Assembly (NCBI GenBank): GCA_036986135.1
Contig: BTQZ01000006.1
Location: 1 to 64,000, forward strand
DNA from: JADFRG01 sp036986135
GTDB lineage: Bacteria > Chloroflexota > Anaerolineae > Anaerolineales > E44-bin32
Direction: 5' to 3'
DNA length: 64,000 nt
The position numbers were made by a program, and so were the translations under genes. The notes under the pieces are model-generated. The model saw nothing but the letters and a program-made list of their open reading frames with translations, was not told where the DNA came from and made no database searches. Shown piece by piece: positions 39,608 to 48,527 of the stretch (positions within the stretch are counted from its first letter, which is position 1; each line of letters begins with the position of its first letter).

Positions 39608-41365
39608 CTAGACCGGCCTCTTGTCCTCCTTCCGCAAGGCTTCGCGCTGCTTCTCAGTGGCCTTCTCGTCTATCGACAGATCATCTTTCAGCACGACACC
39701 GTAGTCGCGCTCTGCGCCCTGGCGGGTTACGTAGCCGTCGATCACATCTTCACGCACGAGCGCAGGATCGCGCTCCCACGCGTTGCCGAAGCCGCCTCCA
39801 CCGCCTGTGTATAGTCTGACCACGCCTCCAGCGTCCACTGGCAGGGCATTGACCTTGAGCAGATGCTGCTCTCCCTCGGTACCGGGGTTGATCACGACAT
39901 CGGGTCCGACGCCGTCGCCTCCGCCTAATAGGCCCCACGCTTTGGTTACGGAGCGCTCGAACCAGAGATAAACAGAGGCTGGCGCTTCCAGGTGGTATTC
40001 CCGGTAGATACCCGTGCCGCCACGAAAGCGCCCTGGACCGCCGGTGTCGGCTCGGAAGCCATATCTCCTCAGGACAACCGGATACTTATTCTCGTAGACC
40101 TCGACTGGATAATCCTTAAAGCCTCCGTTCACATTGTTGATCAACGCATCCTGTCCATCGTTTGTCTCGAACGCGCCCCAGCCGCCAGGATTGGCCTCGA
40201 CAGACAGGAATGGGATGTCGCCCTTGCGAGGATCCGTTCCGGCAACGTAGATAACCATCGAATCTCCGTAGTGGGCTCCGGCTACCCTGTCTGGCAGGGC
40301 GGGGGCCAGCGCCCGCGGGATCAAGTCAATGAGCAAGCCCAGGGACGAGAAGTACCACTGGCAGGCTGCCGGCTCCTGGGCATAGAAGATCGATCCTTCA
40401 GGCGCCTTGACTGTGAGGGTCTTGAAGGTCCCGCCGTCCACCGGGCGATCGGGGTTGACTAGCAGCTTGAAGGCTACCCGAACAGCGGATATCGTTTGCG
40501 GAAAACCACAATTCACGGGACCGCGCGTTTGCTCTGCCGATCCGTCAAGGTCAACCGTCATCTGGTCACCTTCCACAATGACCTTCACCTTGACCGCGAT
40601 CGGGCCGGATCCCAGGCCGTCGTTGTCGAGGAAGCCTTCGGAGGTGTAGACCCCATCCGGAATGGCTGCCACAGCCTCCCGCTCCAATTGCTCCGACTGC
40701 CGGAAGATCTCATCTCGGGCGGCCAGGACTGTGTCGTAGCCGAAACGCTCCAACAGCGCCTGGAGGCGCTTCTCACCTGTACGGCACGCGGCCACCTGGG
40801 CGTTCATGTCGCCCACCAGCCCATGCCCGAAGCGGCTGTTGCGCCTGAGGATCTCGATGATATCTTCGCGGGGACCGAAGTTCTCGTAGATCTTGGTGGG
40901 AGGCCAGCGCGTGCCCTCCTGATAGATCTCGTGCGAGTCCATCGGTCCGCCGGGGTCCTTTGCGCCCACGTCGAGCCAGTGGGCACGTGTCGCTGAGAAT
41001 CCCACAAGCCTGCCCTCGGAGTAGATCGGAGCGAAGATCGTCGAGTCGTTCAGGTGGGTGCCCGTGAGATAGGAGTCGTTCATGTGGAAGATGTCGCCCG
41101 GCTTGAAGATATCCCACCCGTATAGATCACCTGTGAGCTTCACGCACACTTCTAGGTTGCCCAGGAAAAGGGGCAGGCCTAGCGACTGGCCAAGAACATT
41201 GCCATGTTCGTCGAGGAGCGCCACCGAGCAGTCCTTGCCCTCATAGATGATCGGGGTATAGGCGCTGCGGATGAGGGTTGCATTCATGTCTTGGGCGGTA
41301 GAGACGAACGCGTTGCGAATAATCTCTGTAGTAATTGGGTCGATTGCCATGCTCATAATCCTCAT
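39608..41365 (-). CDS. hyuB: Hydantoinase B / 5-oxoprolinase-type subunit
   Basis: 585 residues. DPITTEIIRNAFVSTAQDMNATLIRSAYTP and GNVLGQSLGLPLFLG mark the hydantoinase B/oxoprolinase family, with FHMNDSYLTGTHLNDSTIF, then CGFPQTISAVRVAFKLLVNPDRPVDGG, and a Gly-rich end (LYTGGGGGFGNAWERDP), parts quoted. With HyuA it forms an ATP-dependent amidohydrolase for cyclic amides (5-oxoproline, hydantoins) or an acetone/acetophenone carboxylase-like enzyme. The first ATG overlaps the hyuA stop (ATGA); an ATG five codons later (41350) is also good. Substrate not determined. Confidence 0.93.
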   Translation of the reverse strand: MRIMSMAIDPITTEIIRNAFVSTAQDMNATLIRSAYTPIIYEGKDCSVALLDEHGNVLGQSLGLPLFLGNLEVCVKLTGDLYGWDIFKPGDIFHMNDSYLTGTHLNDSTIFAPIYSEGRLVGFSATRAHWLDVGAKDPGGPMDSHEIYQEGTRWPPTKIYENFGPREDIIEILRRNSRFGHGLVGDMNAQVAACRTGEKRLQALLERFGYDTVLAARDEIFRQSEQLEREAVAAIPDGVYTSEGFLDNDGLGSGPIAVKVKVIVEGDQMTVDLDGSAEQTRGPVNCGFPQTISAVRVAFKLLVNPDRPVDGGTFKTLTVKAPEGSIFYAQEPAACQWYFSSLGLLIDLIPRALAPALPDRVAGAHYGDSMVIYVAGTDPRKGDIPFLSVEANPGGWGAFETNDGQDALINNVNGGFKDYPVEVYENKYPVVLRRYGFRADTGGPGRFRGGTGIYREYHLEAPASVYLWFERSVTKAWGLLGGGDGVGPDVVINPGTEGEQHLLKVNALPVDAGGVVRLYTGGGGGFGNAWERDPALVREDVIDGYVTRQGAERDYGVVLKDDLSIDEKATEKQREALRKEDKRPV

Positions 41366-43377
41366 TCCACTGTGATCAAAATATTGCCGAGCTCATCTAC
41401 ATGCGCCTGATAGCCGGGCGGTATCAGTGTAGTCGCGCTGTCCTCTTCGATGATCAGGGGGCCGCGGAAGGCCGCGGCTTTGTCTATCCGGTAGCGCCAC
41501 ATGACAGGGGTCTTGTACGGTTTACCATCGAAGATTGCCTCCCGTGTCTCGATGACCGGGTCGCCCTCTTCCTTGGGAATCTCAAAGGCAGCATCGTTCC
41601 TTGTCAGACGGCCAAGGGCAGCGAGCCGCAGGTTCACAAACTCCGCCGGGGCGCTGGGTGTCGAATGCCCGTAGCGCGTGCCGTGCGCGCTGTGGAACGA
41701 CGCAACGATTTCTGCAAGATCGATGCTGTCCGCAACGTGCACATTCACCGAATACTCCTGACCTACGTAACGCATATCGGTTGAACGCTCGAAGTACATG
41801 TCTTCAGGGGCAATACCTTCGGCCTCCAGGGTAACGATGCCTTCTTCTTTCAACGCTTCATACGCCTGCTTGACCTCCTCCGCATCCACGCCGTCCGTGG
41901 GATAGTAGAAATTGCGCGTTAGGTCTTGTCGAACGTCTGTCTGGAGCATCCCCCAGGCCGAGAAGGTGCCGGGAGTCCAGGGGACGATCACTTCGCGGAT
42001 CTCGAGCTCTCTGGCCAGCCAGACTGCGTGCATAGGTCCGGCCCCGCCAAAGGCAACCAGCGAGTAATTACGGGGGTCGATGCCCTGCTCCACGGTGATA
42101 GTGCGCATGGCATCGGCCATCTTCGCGTTGATGATTGAGAGCATACCTTCGGCGAAGGCGGCGTCATCGAGCCCCAGCTGTTGGGCCATCTCGTGGATTG
42201 CCCCGGCGGTCGCCCCTTCGTTGAGCGTCATCCGCCCTGACAGCAGGGACCTTGCTCCGAGCCGCTTGAGGAAGAGGTTTGCATCGGTTACGGTGGGTAC
42301 ATCGCCGCCCTTGTCGTAGCAAACCGGACCGGGGTCAGCCCCGGCGCTTTGCGGACCGACGCGCATCGCCCCTGCCTCCTGCCAAGCCATCGAACCGCCG
42401 CCAGCGCCGATGGTGTGGATATCCACAATTGACATCAGCAGCGGCAACCCTTCCTGTTCAGTCTCAGAGGTGATATTAGGTTTGCCGTCTACGATCAAAC
42501 TCATATCGAACGATGTACCGCCCATGTCCACGCATAACAAGTTCGGGCGATGCATGGCTGCAGAGAGCGCCATGCCCCCAATCGTCCCGCCCACCGGTCC
42601 CGAAAGGAGCGTGTAGACCGGCCGTCTGCGGGCGGCTTCCACCGTCATCACGCCACCGCTGGACTGCATCACGTGCAGGGTTGCGGGCACTCCCAGGGCC
42701 TTCATTTCATCTCCCAGGCTTACGAGATAGCGCTCGACAATCGGGGCAATGTAAGCGTTCATAGTGGCCGAGGAGGCGCGTTCGTACTCACGCCATTCGC
42801 GTGCTATTTCGTGTGAAAGCGTGATAGATACCCCAGGAAGTGCAGCGGATAGAAGCTCGCGCGCCTCCAGCTCATGCTGCGGATAGGCATACGAATGAAC
42901 GAAACAAATGGCTACCGCCTCTATCCCCTCATCCTTGATCTTCCGGATGATCGGCTCGAAATCCTCCTCGTGCAGTGCTTCCAAGACCGTCCCATCCCAT
43001 TTCAACCGTTCGCGCACCTCGTGAACGTCGCGGCGGGGGACCAGGCGTTCTGGCTTTCGATACTGAAGCGCATACAGCTCTTTTCGATCACCGCGCGCAA
43101 TGGAGTAGGAATCACGCAGTCCGGCAGTCGCAATAAGAAGAACGCGTGCACCCTTTCGCTCCAGAAATGCGTTTAAGCCGACTGTTGTTCCATGCACCAG
43201 GAATTCGATTTCCGTCATGTCCGGAATGAGATCCTTCAGACCGTCGATGACCGCTCGCGCCGCGTTCTCTGGCGTTGAAGGCACCTTGCCCGTGAAAACT
43301 GCCCCAATCTCTTCGTCGGCCACTACAAAGTCGGTGAAAGTACCACCAATGTCTGCGGATACCCGATACTTCGTCAT
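41362..43377 (-). CDS. hyuA: Hydantoinase A / 5-oxoprolinase-type subunit
   Basis: 671 residues. The ATP-binding actin-like fold is visible: VSADIGGTFTDFVV, VHGTTVGLNAFLERKGARVLLI, LLSGPVGGTIGGMAL, LCVDMGGTSFDMSLI, GAGGGSMAW and FGGAGPMHAVWLARELEI. The C-terminal region ends with the small beta domain (FRGPLIIEEDSATTLIPPGY). This subunit binds and hydrolyses ATP to activate the cyclic amide cleaved together with HyuB. It lies between the small 112-residue gene (4-bp overlap) and hyuB (4-bp overlap), so the three are tightly coupled. Confidence 0.95.
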   Translation of the reverse strand: MTKYRVSADIGGTFTDFVVADEEIGAVFTGKVPSTPENAARAVIDGLKDLIPDMTEIEFLVHGTTVGLNAFLERKGARVLLIATAGLRDSYSIARGDRKELYALQYRKPERLVPRRDVHEVRERLKWDGTVLEALHEEDFEPIIRKIKDEGIEAVAICFVHSYAYPQHELEARELLSAALPGVSITLSHEIAREWREYERASSATMNAYIAPIVERYLVSLGDEMKALGVPATLHVMQSSGGVMTVEAARRRPVYTLLSGPVGGTIGGMALSAAMHRPNLLCVDMGGTSFDMSLIVDGKPNITSETEQEGLPLLMSIVDIHTIGAGGGSMAWQEAGAMRVGPQSAGADPGPVCYDKGGDVPTVTDANLFLKRLGARSLLSGRMTLNEGATAGAIHEMAQQLGLDDAAFAEGMLSIINAKMADAMRTITVEQGIDPRNYSLVAFGGAGPMHAVWLARELEIREVIVPWTPGTFSAWGMLQTDVRQDLTRNFYYPTDGVDAEEVKQAYEALKEEGIVTLEAEGIAPEDMYFERSTDMRYVGQEYSVNVHVADSIDLAEIVASFHSAHGTRYGHSTPSAPAEFVNLRLAALGRLTRNDAAFEIPKEEGDPVIETREAIFDGKPYKTPVMWRYRIDKAAAFRGPLIIEEDSATTLIPPGYQAHVDELGNILITVE

Positions 43378-43712
43378 GCTACATCAGGCTCCTTTCTCTG
43401 ATCGATCAGAACCTCGCTGATCAGGAATATAGGCTCACTCAACTTCTTCAAATTCTCATGCAGGTCGGCCTGCACCTGTGAATGGAAGAAGCCTTTGCCA
43501 AAGCTCTCCCTATCCCGCCAGTCCACTGTGGTCATGAAGCGATAGGGCGATTTCGACCCTGGAGGCCAAGCTTCCTCAATGCGCGCGAAATCAGCCCGCA
43601 CCACTCCTTCAATAGCCAGATTGGAGTCTTGGTGCTCAGACAGCCGCCAGTTTAGGAATTCCTCCTCGTCCGCATTGGGCACGAGATTGTATAGGACTGT
43701 AAGCCTTATCAT
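43374..43712 (-). CDS. Small EthD/dimeric alpha-beta barrel-like protein
   Basis: 112 residues. IRLTVLYNLVPNADEEEFLNWRLSEHQ at the start and FMTTVDWRDRESFGKGFF in the middle give the beta-alpha-beta layout of EthD-like/dimeric ferredoxin-fold proteins, which often act as small lyases, isomerases or accessory proteins in catabolic operons. It overlaps hyuA by 4 bp, and a hairpin separates it from the transporter permease. Its exact family is uncertain. Presumably it acts on an intermediate of the cyclic-amide pathway. Confidence 0.65.
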   Translation of the reverse strand: MIRLTVLYNLVPNADEEEFLNWRLSEHQDSNLAIEGVVRADFARIEEAWPPGSKSPYRFMTTVDWRDRESFGKGFFHSQVQADLHENLKKLSEPIFLISEVLIDQRKEPDVA

Positions 43713-43745
43713 CGAGTTTCCTCCCCTCGGCTAGGCGAAACCTAG

Positions 43746-43771
43746 GCCTCAGGCATCCTCACGCCTGAGGC
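43746..43771 (-). other. Intercistronic hairpin between permease and hyu genes
   Basis: GCCTCAGGC/GCCTGAGGC form a perfect 9-bp stem with an 8-nt loop. There is no T tract, so RNA processing or protection is more likely than termination. Confidence 0.6.
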
Positions 43772-43788
43772 ATGTGAATCTACGTTAG

Positions 43789-44772
43789 CTACGGCATACG
43801 ATGCCGCACGGAGTCCAGTGCGATGGCGAACAGGATGACACTACCCTCAACCGCCAACTGATAGAAGGGCGGCACGTTCAATATGTTCATTCCGTTCGAG
43901 ATGAGCTGGAGAAGTAGGACGCCAAAAATTGTGCGCCAGACGGCGCCCTCACCGCCCATGATGCTTGTTCCGCCGATAACAACTGCGGCAATGGCGCTGA
44001 GTTCGATGCCCATGCCAACGTTCGCCTGTCCAGTGGAGATGCGGGAAGCTCCAATCACGCCCGCTATTCCGGCGCTCAGCCCGCTGATGGCAAAGGTCAT
44101 TGTGCGAACAAACCCAACGCGAACGCCCGACAGGCGAGCCGCCTCTTCGTTGCCCCCGATGGCGTATACATATCGGCCGAAAGTTGTTCGCGCTAGCACA
44201 AACCAAACAATCATTGCGAACCCGGCAAAGAAAAACACGGGAATCTTCGCCTCCAAAAACCTGCCGCGTCCAAGCATGGCGAACAATTCGTCCTCGATCT
44301 GGATCAAAAGGCCGGCGGTCAGCACGAATGCGAATCCACGAATGATGAGACCCGACGCAAGAGTCGTGACAAACGAGTCGATTCGAAAACCAGAGATCAA
44401 CCCCCCGTTGAGGAAGCCAAGCGTGAGACCGGCCAATATGCCCACAGCCAATCCCGGGATTGGATAGCCCAGGCTTGCGATGAAGGCCGCAACGGCTCCT
44501 GAAAAGGCAAAGATCGCACCAGCGGAAAGGTCAAAGCCCCCGCCGATAATCGTCACGGTCGCGCCTAGTGCAACCAGGCCGACTTGCGACGCTTGATCTA
44601 GGACGTTAAGCATGTTTCGCGTGCTTAAGAAAGCTGGAGCCAGGAGGCTTAGCACCACGAAGACGGCGATGAAAGCGATGATGATGCCGTAGTCGGTCAG
44701 AATGCTGAGCTTAAGCCGCCTCGGTTTCCGCTCTTCCACAATGATCACGCTAGGTGCGTCGCCTTTTGCCAT
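43789..44772 (-). CDS. Ribose/xylose-type ABC transporter permease
   Basis: 327 residues, about nine to ten membrane helices of the BPD_transp_2/RbsC family: TRNMLNVLDQASQVGLVALGATVTIIGGGFDLSAGAIFAFSG (parts quoted), GFRIDSFVTTLASGLIIRG, TTFGRYVYAIGGNEEAARLSGVRV and GGTSIMGGEGAVWRTIFGVLLL. It forms the membrane channel with the ATPase encoded just upstream. Despite the sugar-type family, the neighbours (hyuA, hyuB) suggest a small nitrogen-containing substrate, since RbsC-like systems also take up purines and related heterocycles. Confidence 0.94.
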   Translation of the reverse strand: MAKGDAPSVIIVEERKPRRLKLSILTDYGIIIAFIAVFVVLSLLAPAFLSTRNMLNVLDQASQVGLVALGATVTIIGGGFDLSAGAIFAFSGAVAAFIASLGYPIPGLAVGILAGLTLGFLNGGLISGFRIDSFVTTLASGLIIRGFAFVLTAGLLIQIEDELFAMLGRGRFLEAKIPVFFFAGFAMIVWFVLARTTFGRYVYAIGGNEEAARLSGVRVGFVRTMTFAISGLSAGIAGVIGASRISTGQANVGMGIELSAIAAVVIGGTSIMGGEGAVWRTIFGVLLLQLISNGMNILNVPPFYQLAVEGSVILFAIALDSVRHRMP

Positions 44773-44795
44773 CGTATTGAGTTTTTCCCCCGGCC

Positions 44796-46291
44796 TTATT
44801 CTGTGGCGAAGGCCGCGCGCATCACGGCATCCTCTGTCAGCGATGAGTGGTCATCGGGACTATCAACCAGCTCTTCGACAATCCTGCCCAATCGCATGAC
44901 CAGCACACGATGAGCGAGGCCGAGCACCTCTTCCAGTTCCGAAGAAATCAGCAGCAGTGCCATACCCTCTTCGGCCAGTGACGTAAGCAGTTGGTATATC
45001 GTTCTCTTGGCGCCCACGTCCACTCCATGCGTAGGCTCATCTGCAATCAGAAGCTTGGGGCGCCGGAAGAGCCACTTCGCGAAGAGCACCTTCTGCTGAT
45101 TGCCACCCGAGAGGCTGTCGACCCGGACCGCCGGCTCGGGTGGCCTGACGTCTAGCTCTTCGAGAATGTAGGCAGTTTCGCGAAGTTCGCGGCCGCTCTC
45201 AATAATGAGCCCCCGGCTGACGGTTGCCAGGTGAGGCAGCGAGACGTTGTGGCCAACGAACAAGCTCATCAGCAGGCCTTGATCCTTGCGGCTCTCCGGC
45301 AGGAGCGCAATCCCTTCCTTCACCGCTTCGTGAGGCGTGTCGACCTTGACCGGCTGCTGTTCGATTTCAAGTTCACCGCTGTCGCGCCGGTCGGCACCGA
45401 ATATGGTTTTCGCCACTTCCGAACGACCGCTGCCGATCAGACCGGCAAGCCCGACAATCTCGCCCGCGCGGATGTCGAATGAAACCTCCTCGATAATGCC
45501 CCTGCGCGAGAGATGCCTGACAGAAAACACGACCGGGGCGTCGGCCGCTGGAAACTTCTTTGGAGGGAAGGTCAGAGACATGGATCGGCCAAGCATGGCC
45601 GTGACCAGGCTCTCAGGGGTCTCATCCTTCGCCGGGGCGGTCCGGACTAACTCGCCATTACGGAGCACAGTTACCGTATCCGCTACGCTTAGGACTTCCT
45701 CCAGAAAGTGTGAGACATAGACGATCGTCGTGCCAGCTTCGCACAGGCTACGGACGATTTCAATGAGTTTCGCAGTTTCGTCGTCGGGGAGGGCGGCAGT
45801 CGGCTCGTCCATAACGATCAGGCGGGCGTTTCGCGCCATGGCCTTAAGGATCTCAACCTTCTTCTGGTCAGAGACGCTCAGGCTTGAGACCAGGGCGTCG
45901 GGAGGTAGGTCGAAATGAGACTTAGCGATCAGCCCACCGAAGCGCTGCCGCGTTTCACGGGCCTGAAGCACACCGGCTCTTCTGCTTTCGATACCGAGAT
46001 ATACGTTTTCCAGAACGGTAAGCTTCGGCACAAGCGTGATTTCTTGATGGATCATGGTGATGCCATCGATCAACGCGTCGCGCGGTGTTGCATAGTGGAC
46101 TCTCCGGCCATCCACAGCCAGTTCGCCCTCGTCCGGACGCAGAGCTCCAGCGACAATCTTGCCGAGCGTGGATTTGCCGGCACCATTCTCACCCACGAGG
46201 CCGTGAATCGAGCCCCGCGCGATGTTTAAGTCGATATCAATAAGCGCTTCAACCCCTCCGAAGCGCTTACTGATGCCGCGTGTTCTAACAT
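44796..46291 (-). CDS. Ribose-type ABC transporter ATPase, apparent frameshift at the start
   Basis: About 498 residues of the RbsA/MglA family with two nucleotide-binding domains: Walker A GLVGENGAGKSTLGKIV and a degenerate second site (GLIGSGRSEVAKTIFG), Walker B LIVMDEPTAALPDDE and LLIADEPTHGVDVGA, signatures SVSDQKKVEILKAM and LSGGNQQKVLFAKWL. The conserved N-terminus RGISKRFGGVEAL has no in-frame start codon close by. ATG TTA GAA (46291-46283), just where MLE should begin, is one base out of frame. The in-frame open region continues to 46451 inside the binding-protein gene. Either a base is missing in the sequence or the gene has a very recent frameshift. Confidence 0.85.
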
Positions 46292-46292
46292 G

Positions 46293-46320
46293 GGATTGGG
46301 GGTCATTCGACCCCCAATCC
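46293..46320 (-). other. Intercistronic 12-bp hairpin after the binding-protein gene
   Basis: GGATTGGGGGTC/GACCCCCAATCC with a 4-nt loop, perfect over 12 bp, directly after the binding-protein stop region and before the ATPase start. No T tract. Stem-loops here are known to favour the binding protein over the membrane components. Confidence 0.75.
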
Positions 46321-46341
46321 TTGTGCTCGTTTATTATGGGA

Positions 46342-47379
46342 CTACCACTGGGGCTCAAACTGATCCACGTTGTCCTTCGTGATGATTGGGCCGTCCGGCG
46401 GGAGCGGCGGTCTCTGATCATCATTGAAAACAGATGTGGGATGGTCCTCACCCCGTACCGCCTTGATTGCGATTTCGCCCGCGATCACACCCTCAGTGTA
46501 CGGTATGTCGGCGTAGTCGGCGAAGAAGCGTCCCTCTGAGACCGCTTTGTAGCCTTGCTCGTTGGTCCCATTGCCGAGCAGCAGAATCTTGCCCTCAAGC
46601 CCCGCGTCGATGACGGCCTGCTCGGCGCCCAGCATCATCTGGTCGCCCGGTGTGGCCAAGACATTAATGTCCGGGTTGGCCTGAAGCATATTCTGCGCGA
46701 CTTCAAAGCCATTGTCCTGCAGGTAGTAGGCTTCCTGATTGGCCACGATTTCTATGTCCGGATGATCCTTGAGCACATCGCCAATGGCCTCGACCCGATC
46801 CTGATCGACGGTAAGCGCCTGGACTCCATTTATGTACCCAACTTTGCACGGGGTTTCTTCCACGGTCTCGCAGGCACGGACGATCATCTCGCCCAAAAGA
46901 AGACCATGACCATATCCCGTACGACCGACGTAGGCCGAGACACCACAGCAGGGTTCCATCGACCTGGCGTCCGGCCCAATAACGACATCGACGGCAACCA
47001 CCGTGATGCCCGCCGCGATAGCATCCTCGACATCCGGGATGACGGCATTCCCGTCATTCGCGTAGATCACGAATGCATCGAAGTTGCCTGACACAATCGC
47101 GTCCTGAATCTGGTTCGATTGCGCTACCGAGTCGAACGGTGGGTCAGAGCCAAATATTTGGACCGTCCCACCTAGTCTGGCCGCTGCATCCTCCACCCCG
47201 TCTGAGACGGCTTTTGTAAAAGCGTTGCCGAGTACCGGGTGGAAGACGGCTATGCGGACAGGCTCCAGCTCTGCTGGGGCTTCCTCCTCTGCCGGTTCAG
47301 CGCTCTGACACGCCGTCACGGCCAGGGCGAGGACGGTGAGTCCAATCAAGAGCATCCACCACTTATTGCGCTTTGACAT
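46342..47379 (-). CDS. ABC transporter solute-binding lipoprotein (ribose-binding type)
   Basis: 345 residues. The signal WWMLLIGLTVLALAVTAC is a lipoprotein signal with the lipid-bearing Cys 24, followed by an Ala/Glu/Pro spacer. The mature part is a periplasmic-binding-protein type I fold (FHPVLGNAFTKAVSDGVEDAA, IVSGNFDAFVIYANDGNAV, ITVVAVDVVIG, VLATPGDQMMLGAEQAV). It has an unusual paired cysteine (PCCG). Strong ribosome site GGAGGGG. It delivers substrate to the permease/ATPase encoded downstream and is followed by a 12-bp hairpin. Confidence 0.93.
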   Translation of the reverse strand: MSKRNKWWMLLIGLTVLALAVTACQSAEPAEEEAPAELEPVRIAVFHPVLGNAFTKAVSDGVEDAAARLGGTVQIFGSDPPFDSVAQSNQIQDAIVSGNFDAFVIYANDGNAVIPDVEDAIAAGITVVAVDVVIGPDARSMEPCCGVSAYVGRTGYGHGLLLGEMIVRACETVEETPCKVGYINGVQALTVDQDRVEAIGDVLKDHPDIEIVANQEAYYLQDNGFEVAQNMLQANPDINVLATPGDQMMLGAEQAVIDAGLEGKILLLGNGTNEQGYKAVSEGRFFADYADIPYTEGVIAGEIAIKAVRGEDHPTSVFNDDQRPPLPPDGPIITKDNVDQFEPQW

Positions 47380-47555
47380 AACTTTTCCCCTCCGTTTCCT
47401 AACTTTTCGTTCTGGCCTCCTGCGGCCAGATATCCGAACGGCTCGCCTCCGCCTTTTCCCACCCTGCGGCGCCTGGAATATGCACAGGCATCGTCCGGCG
47501 ACTGCCCGAAACTCGCCTCCTCTCTCCTATTCTGGCGCTTCTCACAGGTAGGTGC

Positions 47556-47575
47556 GGCATATGCCTAAATGTCAA
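47556..47575 (-). promoter_or_regulatory. Candidate promoter and operator of the transporter/hyu operon
   Basis: Minus strand TTGACA (47570-47575) is followed by a perfect 10-bp palindrome GGCATATGCC (47556-47565) in the spacer. The -10 region is poor (CTACCT-like), as in an activated or repressed promoter. The half-site ATATGCCTAAAT recurs as ATATGCCTTTAT at 48340-48351 in the regulator's upstream region. Confidence 0.45.
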
Positions 47576-47588
47576 TTGAAGGCGCTTG

Positions 47589-48266
47589 CTACTCGCCTTT
47601 GCGAATCACCTCCAGCAGCATTTCACGTATCTCTTCCATTTGCACTTGTAGGAGGTGCTGAACAGCCACCGGGTCATGTTGCCGAAGGGCGGCCAAGAGT
47701 TGCTCGTGCCCGTCAATGATGCGCTTGAAATAGGTTTCTTGAGCCAGTGCCAATCGCCGGTAAAGCTCAGCCATATCCAAATACTTCATGGTGAGCTCGT
47801 AAAGCCGAGGCCGATTCGGGATTGCGTAAAGTACGGCATAAAACTCCCGGTTGGCTGCCAGCAACTGCAACCGGTCTCCCCGTCTATACTCCTCCTTCAT
47901 TAGGTCGAATAGAACCTCCAGTCGCTCAAGCTGCTCGTCAGTGATTCGAAGCGCGGCTAGACTGACGCAGCATCCTTCAAGCGCAATGCGAATGCAGTAG
48001 ATGTCGTCTAGTTCTGACGACGACAGCTTCGCCACACTGGCGCCCTTGTAGGGGGAAAACGTGACAAGACCCTCAGAGGCCAGCTTCTGCAAGGCCTCTC
48101 GGACAGGCGTTCGGCTGATTCCGAGCCGTTCCGCAAGCCGACCTTGAGTGAGCCGCTCCCCGGGCTCTAGCCGGTGGGTTAGGATAAGCTCGCGAATCCG
48201 ACCAGCGGCAGACTCCTGCATCGTCTGGTGGTTGAGATCGAATTCGGTTTCGGGTTTGTCTTGCAT
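47589..48266 (-). CDS. GntR-family (FCD) transcriptional regulator
   Basis: 225 residues from the ATG at 48266. The winged helix-turn-helix (about 10-75) reads RIRELILTHRLEPGERL, LAERLGISRTPVREAL, LASEGLVTFSPYKGASV. The C-terminal FCD ligand-binding domain (about 85-220) has DDIYCIRIALEGCCVSLAA and the late metal-site pattern (HEQLLAALRQHDPVAVQHLL). FCD regulators usually repress catabolic genes until the substrate or an acid intermediate binds. It stands upstream of the transporter/hyu operon on the same strand and is its most likely regulator. Confidence 0.93.
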   Translation of the reverse strand: MQDKPETEFDLNHQTMQESAAGRIRELILTHRLEPGERLTQGRLAERLGISRTPVREALQKLASEGLVTFSPYKGASVAKLSSSELDDIYCIRIALEGCCVSLAALRITDEQLERLEVLFDLMKEEYRRGDRLQLLAANREFYAVLYAIPNRPRLYELTMKYLDMAELYRRLALAQETYFKRIIDGHEQLLAALRQHDPVAVQHLLQVQMEEIREMLLEVIRKGE

Positions 48267-48378
48267 TGTTTCAGTCCACCATGCACCGCAGGTCGTCCCC
48301 CAGCGGTGCATCTCTCTTCTGGGGAAATGCTTGGGCAGAATATGCCTTTATGCGTGTTTATGCGTGCCGGAATCGCGA

Positions 48379-48418
48379 ATATTGTATCCAATATACGCTT
48401 TTTGCCTGCAGGTGTCAA
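48379..48418 (-). promoter_or_regulatory. Promoter of the GntR gene with overlapping operator
   Basis: Minus strand TTGACA (48413-48418), 17-bp spacer, TATATT (48390-48395): a near-consensus promoter. The palindrome ATATTGTATCCAATAT (48379-48394) overlaps the -10 box and the start site, the position expected for autorepression; its core TTGTATCCAA looks like sites of FCD-type GntR proteins. Confidence 0.7.
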
Positions 48419-48527
48419 TTGGTAGTTCCCAAAGAGGATCTTGGTCTCACATCCCCACAATTTGTCCCCTAATCGCGCCATTAAACCTCTTCGAAATTCC
48501 GGGGCGACGTGATGTATATTGGTGGGT

